Part shown: positions 43,653 to 52,795 of the stretch, piece by piece
Layout: each line of letters begins with the position of its first letter
Numbering within the stretch: position 1 is the stretch's first letter
From: SHZI01 sp963802215
Lineage (GTDB): Bacteria; Pseudomonadota; Gammaproteobacteria; Steroidobacterales; GCA-2729495
Reading direction: 5' to 3'
Assembly: GCA_963802215.1 (NCBI GenBank)
Contig: CAWDHQ010000002.1
Location: 558,001-622,000, forward strand
Length of the DNA: 64,000 nucleotides
The notes under the pieces: generated by a model
Seen by the model: only the letters and a program-made list of their open reading frames with translations
Databases searched by the model: none
What the model was told of the DNA's origin: nothing
Program-made: the position numbers and the translations under genes

Positions 43653-45683
43653 CTACCTGGCGGCCTCCAGGTACTTGCGCGGGAGCGCATAGGCCACGAG
43701 GTAGTCATCGATGGTCTTCGCATTGATGAACATGTGGCTGCCGGCAGCGATGACGACGAACTGGCGCCCGTCGCGCTCGTAGGTCATCGGGTTCGCGTGG
43801 GCCGACGTCGGCAGCGGCGTGGACCAGAGCTCGGCGCCCGTGTCCGTGTCGAAGGCGCGCAGCCGCGCGTCCCCCGTTGAGCCGATGAACACCAGGCCGC
43901 CCGCGGTGACGATCGGGCCGCCAGTGACCGGTGCGCCCCACTTCAGCGGCGGAATCGGCACCGGCGCGAGCTTGTCGATGGTGCCCAGTGGCACGCTCCA
44001 GCGGATCTCCCCCGCGGCCAGGTCCACGCCGACCAGCGCCGACCAGGGCGGACGCGTGCACGGCATCATCGTCGGGCCGAGAAGGATGCGCTGCTCGATC
44101 GCCCAGGGCGTGCCTTCGATTATCCCCGGCGGGCCCATGGGCGCGCCGCGGGTGGGATCGAAGGAGTCGGCCTTCGGCACCTGCTCGCGGGGCACCAGCT
44201 TCAGGTACAGGCCGATCTGCGAAAGGTTCGTGACCAGCAGGTTTCGCCCGGGATCCCAGGCGCCGCTGCCCCAGTTCATGCCGCCAGCCGAGCCCGGAAA
44301 CATGATCCAGCCCTTGTCGCTGGGTGGCGTGAAGATATCCCCGTGCCGGGCACCGGCGATCAGGTCGCGGCAGCGGTTCTGGTCCCAGAAGGTCAGTCCC
44401 CACGCATCGTCCGGCGTCAGCCGCGTCTTCATCAGTGGCGGCGGCTTGACGGGGAAGGGCTGGGTCTTCGACAGCAGCTCGCCCGCGACACCGTCGGTCG
44501 GCACCGGCCGCTCCTCGACCGGGAAGAGCGGCTTGCCCGTCTCCCGGTCGAGCACGAAGACGAGGGACTGCTTGGTGAGCACCACCACGGCAGACACGTT
44601 GCGGCCATCCTTCGGCACGTCGACGAGCAGGGGCTGTGCAGGAGTGTCCCAGTCCCACACGTCGTGGTGCACGGTCTGGAAGCTCCAGACGACCTGGCCG
44701 GTGCTGCCGCGAAGGGCCACGACGGAGTTGGCGTACCGGTTGTCGCCCGGGCGGGTGCCGCCAAACCAGTTGGGCGAGGCGCTCGACGTTGGCATGAACA
44801 CCAGGTCCCGCTTCTCGTCGACGGAGAGCAGGCTCCAGGCATTTGCCCCGCCAGTCGTCTCCATGCTCCCGGGCGTCCAGTCGGCCGCCTGCGGATCGTC
44901 CCTGCTGCGCGGGATCGGGTCGAAGCTCCAGCGAAACTCCCCCGTCCGGGCATCGAAGGCCCGGAGCGCGCCGCTCGGGGCACTGGCGTACTGGTTCTTC
45001 ATGTTGTTGATGTGGCCGATCACCAGCACGCCATTCACGACCACGGGCGGCGCGGAGAACTGGACGCCCCACGGATCATCGGGCGCGGGCTTCGTGGCGG
45101 CGAACAGCGGATTCACGTCCACCTGGCCATCCGTGCCGAAGCCGGCGCAGGGCTTCCCGGTGCCGGCATCGACGGCGATCAGGCGGCGGTCGTTGGTGCC
45201 CGCGAGGATGCGGTGCGCACACTGCTGTCCAGCTGGTGCGGCGGCGTCGTGCCAGTACGTGACGCCGAGACACTTCAGCCGCTTCGGCGCCTTCGTCACC
45301 TGGATCTGGGGATCGAAGCTCCAGCGCTCCGTGCCGGTGGCCGGATCGAGCGCGACGATGCGGTTGATCGGCGTGCACAGGACGAGGCCTCCGCCGGCGG
45401 CCTCGGGCAGCAGGATCGGCGTGGCGTGAAAGCCGGAAAAGGGCCGACGCTCGGGAAAGCGTTCGAAATCGCCATGACGCCAGGTCCAGGCCCGCTCCAG
45501 CCGCCAGACGTTCCTGCGGTCGATCTGGTCCAGGGGCGAGTAGCGGGAGCCGCCCTGGTCGCCGCCCACGTGCTCCCAGCCGGAAGCCCCGGCGGAAGGC
45601 TGCGTGATTTGCGCTCCGGCCGTCGACAGGCTGCAAGCCGCCACCAGCAGTGCAATCGCCGGTTTCAGCTGGCGAAGATCCAT
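43653..45683 (-). CDS. PQQ-dependent dehydrogenase, glucose-dehydrogenase-like
   Basis: 676 aa with a signal peptide (ALLVAACSLSTAGAQ), so periplasmic. The eight-bladed propeller of the membrane-bound glucose/quinate dehydrogenase group is visible: SRYSPLDQIDRRNVWRLERA, NRIVALDPATGTERWSFDP, RRLIAVDAGTGKPC, WDWDTPAQPLLVDVP, DARLRAFDTDTGAELWS and PMTYERDGRQFVVIAAG. It lacks the five-helix N-terminal membrane anchor of Gcd. It oxidises a sugar, polyol or cyclic acid with PQQ. No pqq synthesis genes are in the window. Confidence 0.9.
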   Translation of the reverse strand: MDLRQLKPAIALLVAACSLSTAGAQITQPSAGASGWEHVGGDQGGSRYSPLDQIDRRNVWRLERAWTWRHGDFERFPERRPFSGFHATPILLPEAAGGGLVLCTPINRIVALDPATGTERWSFDPQIQVTKAPKRLKCLGVTYWHDAAAPAGQQCAHRILAGTNDRRLIAVDAGTGKPCAGFGTDGQVDVNPLFAATKPAPDDPWGVQFSAPPVVVNGVLVIGHINNMKNQYASAPSGALRAFDARTGEFRWSFDPIPRSRDDPQAADWTPGSMETTGGANAWSLLSVDEKRDLVFMPTSSASPNWFGGTRPGDNRYANSVVALRGSTGQVVWSFQTVHHDVWDWDTPAQPLLVDVPKDGRNVSAVVVLTKQSLVFVLDRETGKPLFPVEERPVPTDGVAGELLSKTQPFPVKPPPLMKTRLTPDDAWGLTFWDQNRCRDLIAGARHGDIFTPPSDKGWIMFPGSAGGMNWGSGAWDPGRNLLVTNLSQIGLYLKLVPREQVPKADSFDPTRGAPMGPPGIIEGTPWAIEQRILLGPTMMPCTRPPWSALVGVDLAAGEIRWSVPLGTIDKLAPVPIPPLKWGAPVTGGPIVTAGGLVFIGSTGDARLRAFDTDTGAELWSTPLPTSAHANPMTYERDGRQFVVIAAGSHMFINAKTIDDYLVAYALPRKYLEAAR

Positions 45684-45812
45684 GCCTCAAGCCTAGCAAA
45701 ACGCTTGCCGGTTACCAGTAAAATCCCCAAGGCGGCCAGTCAGGTCCCGGGCCCGCCGGGCAACTGTGGGATGATGCCGCCATTCAACGCCTTGCCAGGA
45801 TCAGGAAACCCG

Positions 45813-46583
45813 ATGGCCACTGACGTCCCCAGAAACAGCGAAGTCGCAATTGCCGTGTTCGTCGACTTCGAAAACCTTGCGCTCGGCGTCCAGGACCGGA
45901 AGGGCGAGCGCTTCGACATCGAGCTCGTCCTGAAAAGACTTCTGGAGAAGGGCCGCATCGTCGCCAAGCGCGCGTACTGCGACTGGACCCGCTATCGGAA
46001 CTTCATGCAGGAGTTCCACATGCAGGGCTTCGAGATGGTGGACATCCCCCAGACCAAGGTCAGCGGCAAGAACAGCGCCGACATCCGCATGGTCGTGGAT
46101 GCCCTGGACATGTGCTATTCGAAGGCGCACATCGACACCTTCGTGCTGCTGACCGGGGACAGTGATTTCTCCCCGCTGGCCTCCAAGCTCAAGGAAAACG
46201 ACAAGCGCGTGATCGGCTGCGGCGTGCGCAATTCCACGTCGGACCTGCTCGCATCCAACTGCGACGAGTTCATCTTCTACGACGATCTCATTGCCGTGTC
46301 CAAGCGGCCCCGCACCCGGGCCAAGCCGTCCAAGAACACGGAGCAGGCGGAAGCCCTCGACAAGGTCGCCGCCACCGTGGAATCACTGTCCCAGGAATAC
46401 GACCCGCTCTGGGGCTCGCTGGTGAAGCAGACCGTCCGGCGCGTCTACCCGGGCTTCAATGAGACGGTGTACGGCTACCGCAGCTTCTCGGAACTGCTGG
46501 AGGACGCGGCGAAGCAGGGGATGCTTGAGCTGGAGTTCGACCAGCAGCGGGGCAACTACAAGGTGCGGTCGAAGCCAAGGTAG
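45813..46583 (+). CDS. NYN-domain RNase-like protein with OST-HTH/LOTUS domain
   Basis: 256 aa. NYN (LabA/DUF88) domain in residues 10-165, with acidic residues in FVDFENLAL, SADIRMVVDALDM and LLTGDSDFSPLASKL, which form the PIN-like metal site. Residues about 180-256 are an OST-HTH/LOTUS domain (GSLVKQTVRRVYPGFNET, then YGYRSFSELLEDAAKQG) that binds RNA or helicases in other systems. A regulatory RNase role is likely. The TAG stop is the first codon of the 40-bp inverted repeat at 46581. Confidence 0.9.
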   Translation: MATDVPRNSEVAIAVFVDFENLALGVQDRKGERFDIELVLKRLLEKGRIVAKRAYCDWTRYRNFMQEFHMQGFEMVDIPQTKVSGKNSADIRMVVDALDMCYSKAHIDTFVLLTGDSDFSPLASKLKENDKRVIGCGVRNSTSDLLASNCDEFIFYDDLIAVSKRPRTRAKPSKNTEQAEALDKVAATVESLSQEYDPLWGSLVKQTVRRVYPGFNETVYGYRSFSELLEDAAKQGMLELEFDQQRGNYKVRSKPR

Positions 46584-46676
46584 GAGCGCCTTCAGGCGCG
46601 ACCGCTCCCTTCCGACGGGAGACTCGCGGACTCGATTCCCGCCGGAAGGGAGCGGTCGCGCCTGAAGGCGCTCCTA
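46581..46676. repeat. Long REP-derived inverted repeat holding two stop codons
   Basis: Two 40-base arms (46581-46620 and 46637-46676) pair with one mismatch around a 16-base loop. Each arm begins with a REP and extends with ACCGCTCCCTTCCG. The outer TAGs are the stops of the NYN gene (plus) and the M48 gene (minus). It should act as a strong bidirectional terminator or RNA-processing site. Confidence 0.95.
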
Positions 46677-47531
46677 CTTCAGAGCCGGTGTGCCCTTCGG
46701 CGCCGCCGGGGCCGTCGTTCTCACCAGCTTGTACACCGGCCGGGTCCCCGGCGCCTCGTAGTACTGCATCATCTGGGGCGCCAGGGCGGCGAGAGTGGCC
46801 TGCCGGTTGCCCGGCGCCGGGTGAGTGCTGAGGAACTGGGGAGGCCCGCTGCCGCCGGCTTTCTCCATCTTCTGCCACAGCGTCGCAGCGGCCCGCGGGT
46901 CGTAGCCGGCCTTCGCTGCGAGCTCGATGCCGATGCGGTCGGCCTCCGTTTCCGAGGAGCGGCTGTTGGGCAGCGTAATCGCAACAGCCGCTGCGCCCTG
47001 GGCGGCGACCATCCCCGCGGCGGAATCCGACGCGATCCCGACCGCCAGCGCGCCCAGCTGGCTCGCCATCGCCACGGACATGCGTTCCGCCGTGTGATTG
47101 GCCAAGGCGTGGCTGATCTCGTGCCCCATCACCTGGGCGAGCTCATCGTCCGTCGGGTCCACCTTCTGGATGAGCCCGGTGTAGATGGCCATGCGTCCGC
47201 CGGCCATGCACCAGGCGTTCACCGTCTTGGGGTCATCGATGACCTGGACGCTCCACTCCCAGGACTTGGTGTCGGGCCGCATGATCACCGCCTGGGAGAT
47301 CAGGCGTCCGGTGATCGTATCCACCCGCTTGAGCACCTTCGGGTCGGTGACCAGCTTGCCCTCGGACTGGAGCTTGCCCATGGTCTGGAGGTACTGCTGC
47401 TTCGATGCCGAGATCGCCGTCTGCTCGGACACCAGCATGAGCTGTTTGCGACCGGTCGGGCTGGTGGCGCAGGCGCTGGCCAGCGTGAGGATGAGCAGGG
47501 CGAAGACTGTCCGCCTGAAAGGTGAGTTCAC
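46674..47531 (-). CDS. M48-family lipoprotein metalloprotease (LoiP/BepA-like)
   Basis: 285 aa. Lipoprotein signal LLILTLASAC, so attached to the envelope in the periplasm. Zinc motif HEISH in QVMGHEISHALANH and third ligand in SSETEADRIGIELAAKAG. The FLSTHPAPGNR block typical of this M48 subgroup is present. Such proteases degrade misassembled outer-membrane proteins. Last gene of a minus-strand set with the carbonic-anhydrase-like and Kef genes (35 bases apart). The stop is a REP TAG. Confidence 0.9.
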   Translation of the reverse strand: MNSPFRRTVFALLILTLASACATSPTGRKQLMLVSEQTAISASKQQYLQTMGKLQSEGKLVTDPKVLKRVDTITGRLISQAVIMRPDTKSWEWSVQVIDDPKTVNAWCMAGGRMAIYTGLIQKVDPTDDELAQVMGHEISHALANHTAERMSVAMASQLGALAVGIASDSAAGMVAAQGAAAVAITLPNSRSSETEADRIGIELAAKAGYDPRAAATLWQKMEKAGGSGPPQFLSTHPAPGNRQATLAALAPQMMQYYEAPGTRPVYKLVRTTAPAAPKGTPALK

Positions 47532-47565
47532 GGTTGGCTCTCCGTTCGAAGGCTTCGGCCCATCG

Positions 47566-48135
47566 CTACTCCACTATCACCTGCTGCAGGGCGCCGGTTG
47601 CCGACTGGTACAGCAGGGGCGCCACGAGGATCTTCGGGTAACGGCTCTGGAGGCGGGCCGCCTCCGTCGCCACGAACTCCACCGGGTTGTCGACCCCGAA
47701 GAGGTCGCTCCAGTGGTCGAAGTGCTGTTCGGCCGCCGGGCGCTCCCAGCCTGCAGCCTCGATCATCTGCACGACGAACTGTTCCCGGTGGTTCCTCAGT
47801 TCCACGAGCCGGCAGTCGTCATGGCCGACGATCGCGATCGCCTTCACGCCCGCCACCCCGATGGCCCAGGACACCTTGAACGGGTCGCGCTTCAGGCTGG
47901 CAGCGGCGGTGTGCAGCGAGATGGCAAAACCCTCCGGGATGCGGAGCGCAGCCCCCTGCTCGAGGCAGGTGGCGATCAGTATTGCCGGCCGCGCGTACTT
48001 GCCCGGAGTGGAGTCCGGGCTCCCACCGATATTCTGGAAGCGCAGCAGGTCGGCGACCGGAGTACCGCGGTAGACGGGCAGGATGTCCGCCTCGTTGCGG
48101 ACGGGGACCAGGCTGGCGTTGAGGGTTGCAGTCAT
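47566..48135 (-). CDS. Divergent beta-carbonic-anhydrase-like protein
   Basis: 189 aa. Resembles beta-carbonic anhydrases: zinc Cys in ILIATCLEQG, and the His/Cys pair in IAIVGHDDCRLVEL. The Asp-Arg dyad that follows the first zinc cysteine in active enzymes (CxDxR) is not seen (CLEQGAAL), so activity may be lost or altered. It overlaps the Kef gene by ATGA. A bicarbonate-related or zinc-binding accessory role beside a cation/proton antiporter is possible. Confidence 0.6.
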   Translation of the reverse strand: MTATLNASLVPVRNEADILPVYRGTPVADLLRFQNIGGSPDSTPGKYARPAILIATCLEQGAALRIPEGFAISLHTAAASLKRDPFKVSWAIGVAGVKAIAIVGHDDCRLVELRNHREQFVVQMIEAAGWERPAAEQHFDHWSDLFGVDNPVEFVATEAARLQSRYPKILVAPLLYQSATGALQQVIVE

Positions 48136-49736
48136 GGGGCGGTGGGGCTGGTTGGCCTGGCTGGAAGCGGCTGCTTATTTGGCCGGGATTCCCCGTCGGG
48201 CGCAAGCGCCTCAAAGGTATCCGCCGCCAGGCCGACGCCGGCCTCGGCAAAGTAGTTGTAGGTGATATCCGCTCCGGCCGCGAGAATGGGTGCCTGCTCC
48301 TCCGGCCAGACGTACGTTGCGCTGATCAGCCCCTTGAAGCCGCGGCGGCGCAGCTGCTCGCTGGCGAGTATCTTCGCCTCGGTGTCCGGCAGGGCAAGCA
48401 TGATGACCCGCACCTGGTCCAGGTTCAGCCGGTGCCAGAGCAGGGGATCCTCCGCGTCCGCGTAGACCACGCGCCGGCCCTCGCTCAAGTGCTTCTCCAC
48501 CTTGCCGAGGTCGCTGTCCAGGCCGACGACCTTGCGGCCGAGTTCCCGCGCGTGGTTGTAGGCGCCGGTGCCCACGCGTCCCATCCCGGCCACGACGACC
48601 TCGGCGCGGCCCAGGGAGATCGGCTCGTCGTCCGGGTGCCGGCGATCCCGCTCGAAGAGCCGCAGGAACTTCTCCAGCACGGTGAAGATGTCGTGGGAAT
48701 GGCGGCTGAGCGGCGCGGCGATGGCGAATGAGATCGCCACCGCGATGGCCGTGGCCACCAGCCACTCAGAGGGAACCAGGCCGCGCTCCACGGCCGCCGC
48801 CATCACTATCAGCCCGAACTCGCTGTAGGTCGCGAGGCTCAGGCCCGCCAGGAAACCGGTGCGGGCCGACAGGCCGAAGGCGAGGAGCAGCAGGAAGTAC
48901 AGGAGAACCTTGACCGGCAGGATCGCGATGGGGATGGCCGCCAGGCCGAGCGTGTGCCAGGTCGGCAGGCCCGTGAGGCCGATGCTGAGGAAGAAGGCGA
49001 CCAGGAAGAATTCCTTCAGGCTCCACAGCGAGTCGCTCAGCTCGACCGCCTTGGGGTGGCTTGCCAGGATCATTCCGATGAGCAGCGCGCCGAGTTCGCC
49101 CGACAGCCCGATGGCCTCGAACCCGTACCCGCCGAGCCCCAGTGCCAGTGCGCTGCCGAGGAGCACCAGGAGTTCCCCGTGGCCCGCCAGGTCCAGTAGC
49201 TTGCGGGCGACAGGCTGGGCCAGCGGGAGGAGCAGGGCGAGCGCCGCCGTCCAGGTGAGGGCGTGGCCGTCATTGATGCCGAGCATCGCGACGGCGATCA
49301 CGTCCTGAACGATCAGGATCCCGATGGCCACCCGCCCGTGGAAGGCGCGGATTTCCCGCCGCTCCTCCAGGATCTTGGCGGCGAGGACCGTGCTGGAGAA
49401 GGACAGGGCGCTGGCCAGCACGAGCACGAGCGGCAGCGGATAGCCCGCGCCAGCGCGCGATGCCAGCATTACCACCACCAGTGCCACCGCGAACTGCAGC
49501 AGCGCCACGCCCCAGACCTCCGCGCGGATCAGGTTCTGGATGCGCAGCTTCAGGCCGACCGAGAAGAGCAGGAGCAGGACCCCCATGTGCGCCACGTCCT
49601 CGAGCGTGGGCACTCGCTCGACGCCGCCGGCATTCAGCAGGAAGCCGGCACCGAGGAAGCCGACAAGGGGTGGCAGCCCGAGCTGGCGGGCCAGCAGGCC
49701 GAGGGCGAAGGCGGCGGCTATCCAGGCAGCGAGCAT
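48132..49736 (-). CDS. Kef-type K+/H+ antiporter with TrkA-N domain
   Basis: 534 aa. About 12 hydrophobic segments form the CPA2 exchanger (VGFLGAGFLLNAGGVERVP, FSSTVLAAKILEERREI, FLSIGLTGLP). Residues about 395-510 are a TrkA-N Rossmann domain (VVVAGMGRVGTGAYNHAREL, then VVGLDSDLGKVEKHLSEGRRV), as in KefB/KefC/YbaL. These export potassium for pH or electrophile protection. ATG 49736 is used. First gene of a minus-strand operon with the CA-like and M48 genes, divergent from the DUF748 gene by 29 bases. Confidence 0.88.
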   Translation of the reverse strand: MLAAWIAAAFALGLLARQLGLPPLVGFLGAGFLLNAGGVERVPTLEDVAHMGVLLLLFSVGLKLRIQNLIRAEVWGVALLQFAVALVVVMLASRAGAGYPLPLVLVLASALSFSSTVLAAKILEERREIRAFHGRVAIGILIVQDVIAVAMLGINDGHALTWTAALALLLPLAQPVARKLLDLAGHGELLVLLGSALALGLGGYGFEAIGLSGELGALLIGMILASHPKAVELSDSLWSLKEFFLVAFFLSIGLTGLPTWHTLGLAAIPIAILPVKVLLYFLLLLAFGLSARTGFLAGLSLATYSEFGLIVMAAAVERGLVPSEWLVATAIAVAISFAIAAPLSRHSHDIFTVLEKFLRLFERDRRHPDDEPISLGRAEVVVAGMGRVGTGAYNHARELGRKVVGLDSDLGKVEKHLSEGRRVVYADAEDPLLWHRLNLDQVRVIMLALPDTEAKILASEQLRRRGFKGLISATYVWPEEQAPILAAGADITYNYFAEAGVGLAADTFEALAPDGESRPNKQPLPARPTSPTAP

Positions 49737-49765
49737 GTCGTCCCATCTTGCTGCAATATTGGGCG

Positions 49766-52700
49766 ATGCAGAAGCCGAGCATCTCCACCCGTACTCTGCT
49801 GAAGGCTGCCGGCGCAATTGCCGGCCTTCTGGGACTCTACGCGACCCTGGGCTTTCTTGCGGTACCCCGGCTCGTCACCAGCCTGGCGCAGGACATGGTC
49901 AGGGAGGACTACGGCAGGGAGCTGGCCGTGGGCGCGGTGCGCTTCAATCCGTTCAGGCTCGCCCTCGAGGTGGATCAGCTGTCCCTGCCTGATGCGGACG
50001 GCGGCCCGATGCTCGGCTTCGACCGGCTGCTGGTGGATCTGGACATCAACTCCATCTGGCGCCGGGCCTTGTCGTTCCGGGCGATCAGGCTGGACGGCCT
50101 CGCCGTCAACGCCGTCGTCCGCAAGGGCGGAGACCTGAACCTGGCCGACCTGGAGCCCCCGCCGGAGCCCGGAGCCCCGTCGCCTCCCGCGCCTGGTGAG
50201 GAGGAACCGCTGCCCCGCCTGGTCATCGGCGAGCTCGCCGTAAGCGAGGGCCGGGTGCGCTTCGAGGACCGGGACCGGCCGGAGCCCTTCGTGGCCGACC
50301 TGAAGCCGCTGACCTTCCGGCTGACGGATTTCAGCACCTATATAGGGGAGGGCGAACGCTACGAGCTGGATGCCACCCTCTTCGACACCGGTCGCTTCGC
50401 CTGGCGGGGCACGCTGAAGGCCCAGCCGCTGGCGTCCGACGGCGAGTTCGCGCTGAGCGACCTGCCCCTGCCGCGGCTCGCCGGATTCCTCGGCGATGCG
50501 CTGCGACTCGAGATCACGAGCGGCACTGCCACCCTGCGCGGCCGTTACCGGTTCGCGGACAGGCCCTCGGGCCCCGACGTGGTGGTGGATTCCGGGGACC
50601 TGGTGATCCGGTCACTGGCGATCCGGGACCGGGGCGAGGCAACCGACTACGTGGACCTGGACAGCATCACCGCGACGGGCCTCGGGCTGTCGCTGGCCGA
50701 CGAGAAGGCAGTCATCGGCGAGATCACGTTCGAGGGCGGCAGCTTCCAGGCCTGGCTGACGGCGGAGGGCGAACTGAAGCGGTCGGGCATCTTCGATCCG
50801 CTCGTCGTCGAGTCGGCGCCCGCCGGCTCCGGTGCAGAACCGCCAGCGGCAGCCGCGGCAACGGCCGGGGACGGCTGGCAGGTGAGCATCCCGCTGATCC
50901 GGTTCCGGAACCTGGCGTTCGGGCTGGAGGATCGCAGCCTGTCGCCGGCGCCGGCGTTCACCCTGAAGCCCCTGAACGTGACGATCGAGGGCTACTCCAC
51001 CGCGCCGGGTACGACGGTGAAGGTCGACCTGGATGCCACCCTGAACGAGCGCGGCAGTGTGAAGGTCACGGCGACCACCAACCTGGACACGCTGGCGACC
51101 GCTGCGGAGCTCGACGTCAGCGGCGTCGAGTTGGCGCTGGCCCAGCCCTACATCGCGCAGGAAACCAGCCTCACCCTGACCAGCGGCACGCTGGCGGCAA
51201 AGGGGAAGCTGACCTATGCCGAAGTGCCGCCGGGTTCCGAGCTGGGCTTCGCCGGCGACGCGCGCATCGCCGGCCTGCGGACCGTCGACAACGTGCTGCG
51301 CGAGGACTTCGTGAAGTGGGATGAGCTGCGCCTGGACGGTGTCGAGTATCGCTCCGCCCCCGAGTCACTCCGCATCCGCACCGTCGATGCCCGGAGCCCC
51401 TTCGCCCGGGTGATCATCGGGCCCGATGGCACAACCAACATCTCGGCTATCCTCGCCGCGCCCGGCGCGACCGCGACGGCCGTCCCCGGACCGACGGTGG
51501 GCCCGGCCGAGGCCCGCACGGGCGAGTCGATTGCCGTAGTCCGGGCGCCGGAGCCACGCCCGGCCGCCGCCGAGGCTGCACCGTTCCCCGTCCGCATCGG
51601 CACCGTGCGGATCAGCGACGGCTCGGCGAAATTTGCCGACTTCACCACGCGGCCCAACTTTGCCATCGGCATCGAGAAGCTGAAGGGCACGGTCACGGGC
51701 CTGTCGTCGGCGGCGTCGTCCCGCGCGAAGGTCGAGCTGGATGGCCAGGTGGACCGCTTCTCGCCGGTCACGATCCGCGGTGACGTGAACCCGCTGGCGG
51801 CGGAGACCTTCCTCGACATGGCGATGACCTTCCGGAACGTGGAGCTGGCGTCCTTCACCCCCTACTCGGGCCGCTTTGCCGGCTATTCCATCCGCCAGGG
51901 CAAGCTGTCGGTGGACCTGGACTACGAGGTCAACGAGCGCAAGCTCGATGCCGACCACAAGTTCGTCATCGACCAGCTCGAGCTGGGCGACAAGGTGGAG
52001 AGTCCGGACGCGGTGGGCCTGCCGCTGAAGCTGGCCGTCGCGCTGCTCAAGGACCGGAACGGCGTCATCGACCTGGACCTGCCCGTGACCGGCGACCTGG
52101 ACGATCCCCAGTTCCGCATCGGGCCCATCGTCTGGAAGGTGCTGGTGAACCTGCTGACCAAGGCCGTGACGGCGCCCTTTGCGTTGCTCGGCAGCCTGTT
52201 CGGTGGCGGCGAGGACCTCAACCTCATCAGCTTCGCTGGCGGGGAGGCGTCCATCGATCCGGCCGGCCAGGAGAAGATCGGCTCGCTGGTGAAGGCACTG
52301 ACCGAGCGGCCCGGCCTGCGGCTCAGCGTGCCTGCCGTGTTCAACCGGGCCGCGGACGAGCCCGCGCTCCGGGAGGCCGGCCTGCAGGCGCAGCTCGTCG
52401 CTGCCCGGAAGGCCGAGCTGGCGGCGAAGAGGCAGCCCGTCGACGACGTGACCTTTGCCAGCATCAGTGCGGAACCCCGGGATTTCGAGCGACTGCTCGT
52501 CGCCGCCCACCGGCAGGTGTACGGCAAGGACGCACCGCTGCCCGAGCCACCGCCGGAAGCGACCGATCCGGCGCCGCGCATCCCGCTGCTGGTGGACGCC
52601 CTGCGCCAGCGCGTGACCGTCACCGACACCGAATTCTTCGCGCTGGCGAAGGGCCGGGCCGAGGCCGTGCAGGCGCTGCTGCTCACTGGCACGGACATCG

Positions 52701-52783
52701 ATCCCGGCCGCGTGTTCCTCACCGCACCCGCCGAGGGCAAGGCGGGCGAGGCGGGCGTGATCATGGAGCTGGCGCTGGAGTAG
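49766..52783 (+). CDS. DUF748 (AsmA-like) envelope protein
   Basis: 1005 aa. An N-terminal membrane helix (LLKAAGAIAGLLGLYATLGFL) is followed by long beta-rich repeats of the AsmA/DUF748 type (LAVGAVRFNPFRLALEVDQL, FRAIRLDGLAVNAVV, YSGRFAGYSIRQGKLSVDLD, VTGDLDDPQFRIGPIVW). Two low-complexity Pro/Ala linkers interrupt it (about residues 130-148 and 355-375). AsmA-like proteins are thought to bridge the inner and outer membranes and move lipids. The ATG at 49766 directly precedes the helix. Confidence 0.85.
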   Translation: MQKPSISTRTLLKAAGAIAGLLGLYATLGFLAVPRLVTSLAQDMVREDYGRELAVGAVRFNPFRLALEVDQLSLPDADGGPMLGFDRLLVDLDINSIWRRALSFRAIRLDGLAVNAVVRKGGDLNLADLEPPPEPGAPSPPAPGEEEPLPRLVIGELAVSEGRVRFEDRDRPEPFVADLKPLTFRLTDFSTYIGEGERYELDATLFDTGRFAWRGTLKAQPLASDGEFALSDLPLPRLAGFLGDALRLEITSGTATLRGRYRFADRPSGPDVVVDSGDLVIRSLAIRDRGEATDYVDLDSITATGLGLSLADEKAVIGEITFEGGSFQAWLTAEGELKRSGIFDPLVVESAPAGSGAEPPAAAAATAGDGWQVSIPLIRFRNLAFGLEDRSLSPAPAFTLKPLNVTIEGYSTAPGTTVKVDLDATLNERGSVKVTATTNLDTLATAAELDVSGVELALAQPYIAQETSLTLTSGTLAAKGKLTYAEVPPGSELGFAGDARIAGLRTVDNVLREDFVKWDELRLDGVEYRSAPESLRIRTVDARSPFARVIIGPDGTTNISAILAAPGATATAVPGPTVGPAEARTGESIAVVRAPEPRPAAAEAAPFPVRIGTVRISDGSAKFADFTTRPNFAIGIEKLKGTVTGLSSAASSRAKVELDGQVDRFSPVTIRGDVNPLAAETFLDMAMTFRNVELASFTPYSGRFAGYSIRQGKLSVDLDYEVNERKLDADHKFVIDQLELGDKVESPDAVGLPLKLAVALLKDRNGVIDLDLPVTGDLDDPQFRIGPIVWKVLVNLLTKAVTAPFALLGSLFGGGEDLNLISFAGGEASIDPAGQEKIGSLVKALTERPGLRLSVPAVFNRAADEPALREAGLQAQLVAARKAELAAKRQPVDDVTFASISAEPRDFERLLVAAHRQVYGKDAPLPEPPPEATDPAPRIPLLVDALRQRVTVTDTEFFALAKGRAEAVQALLLTGTDIDPGRVFLTAPAEGKAGEAGVIMELALE

Positions 52784-52795
52784 CGCCGGCCCGCC

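Noticed and set aside
44343..45812. Plus-strand open frame leading into the NYN gene
   Set aside because: It runs antisense through the PQQ dehydrogenase. The real NYN protein starts at 45813 with a family-typical N-terminus.
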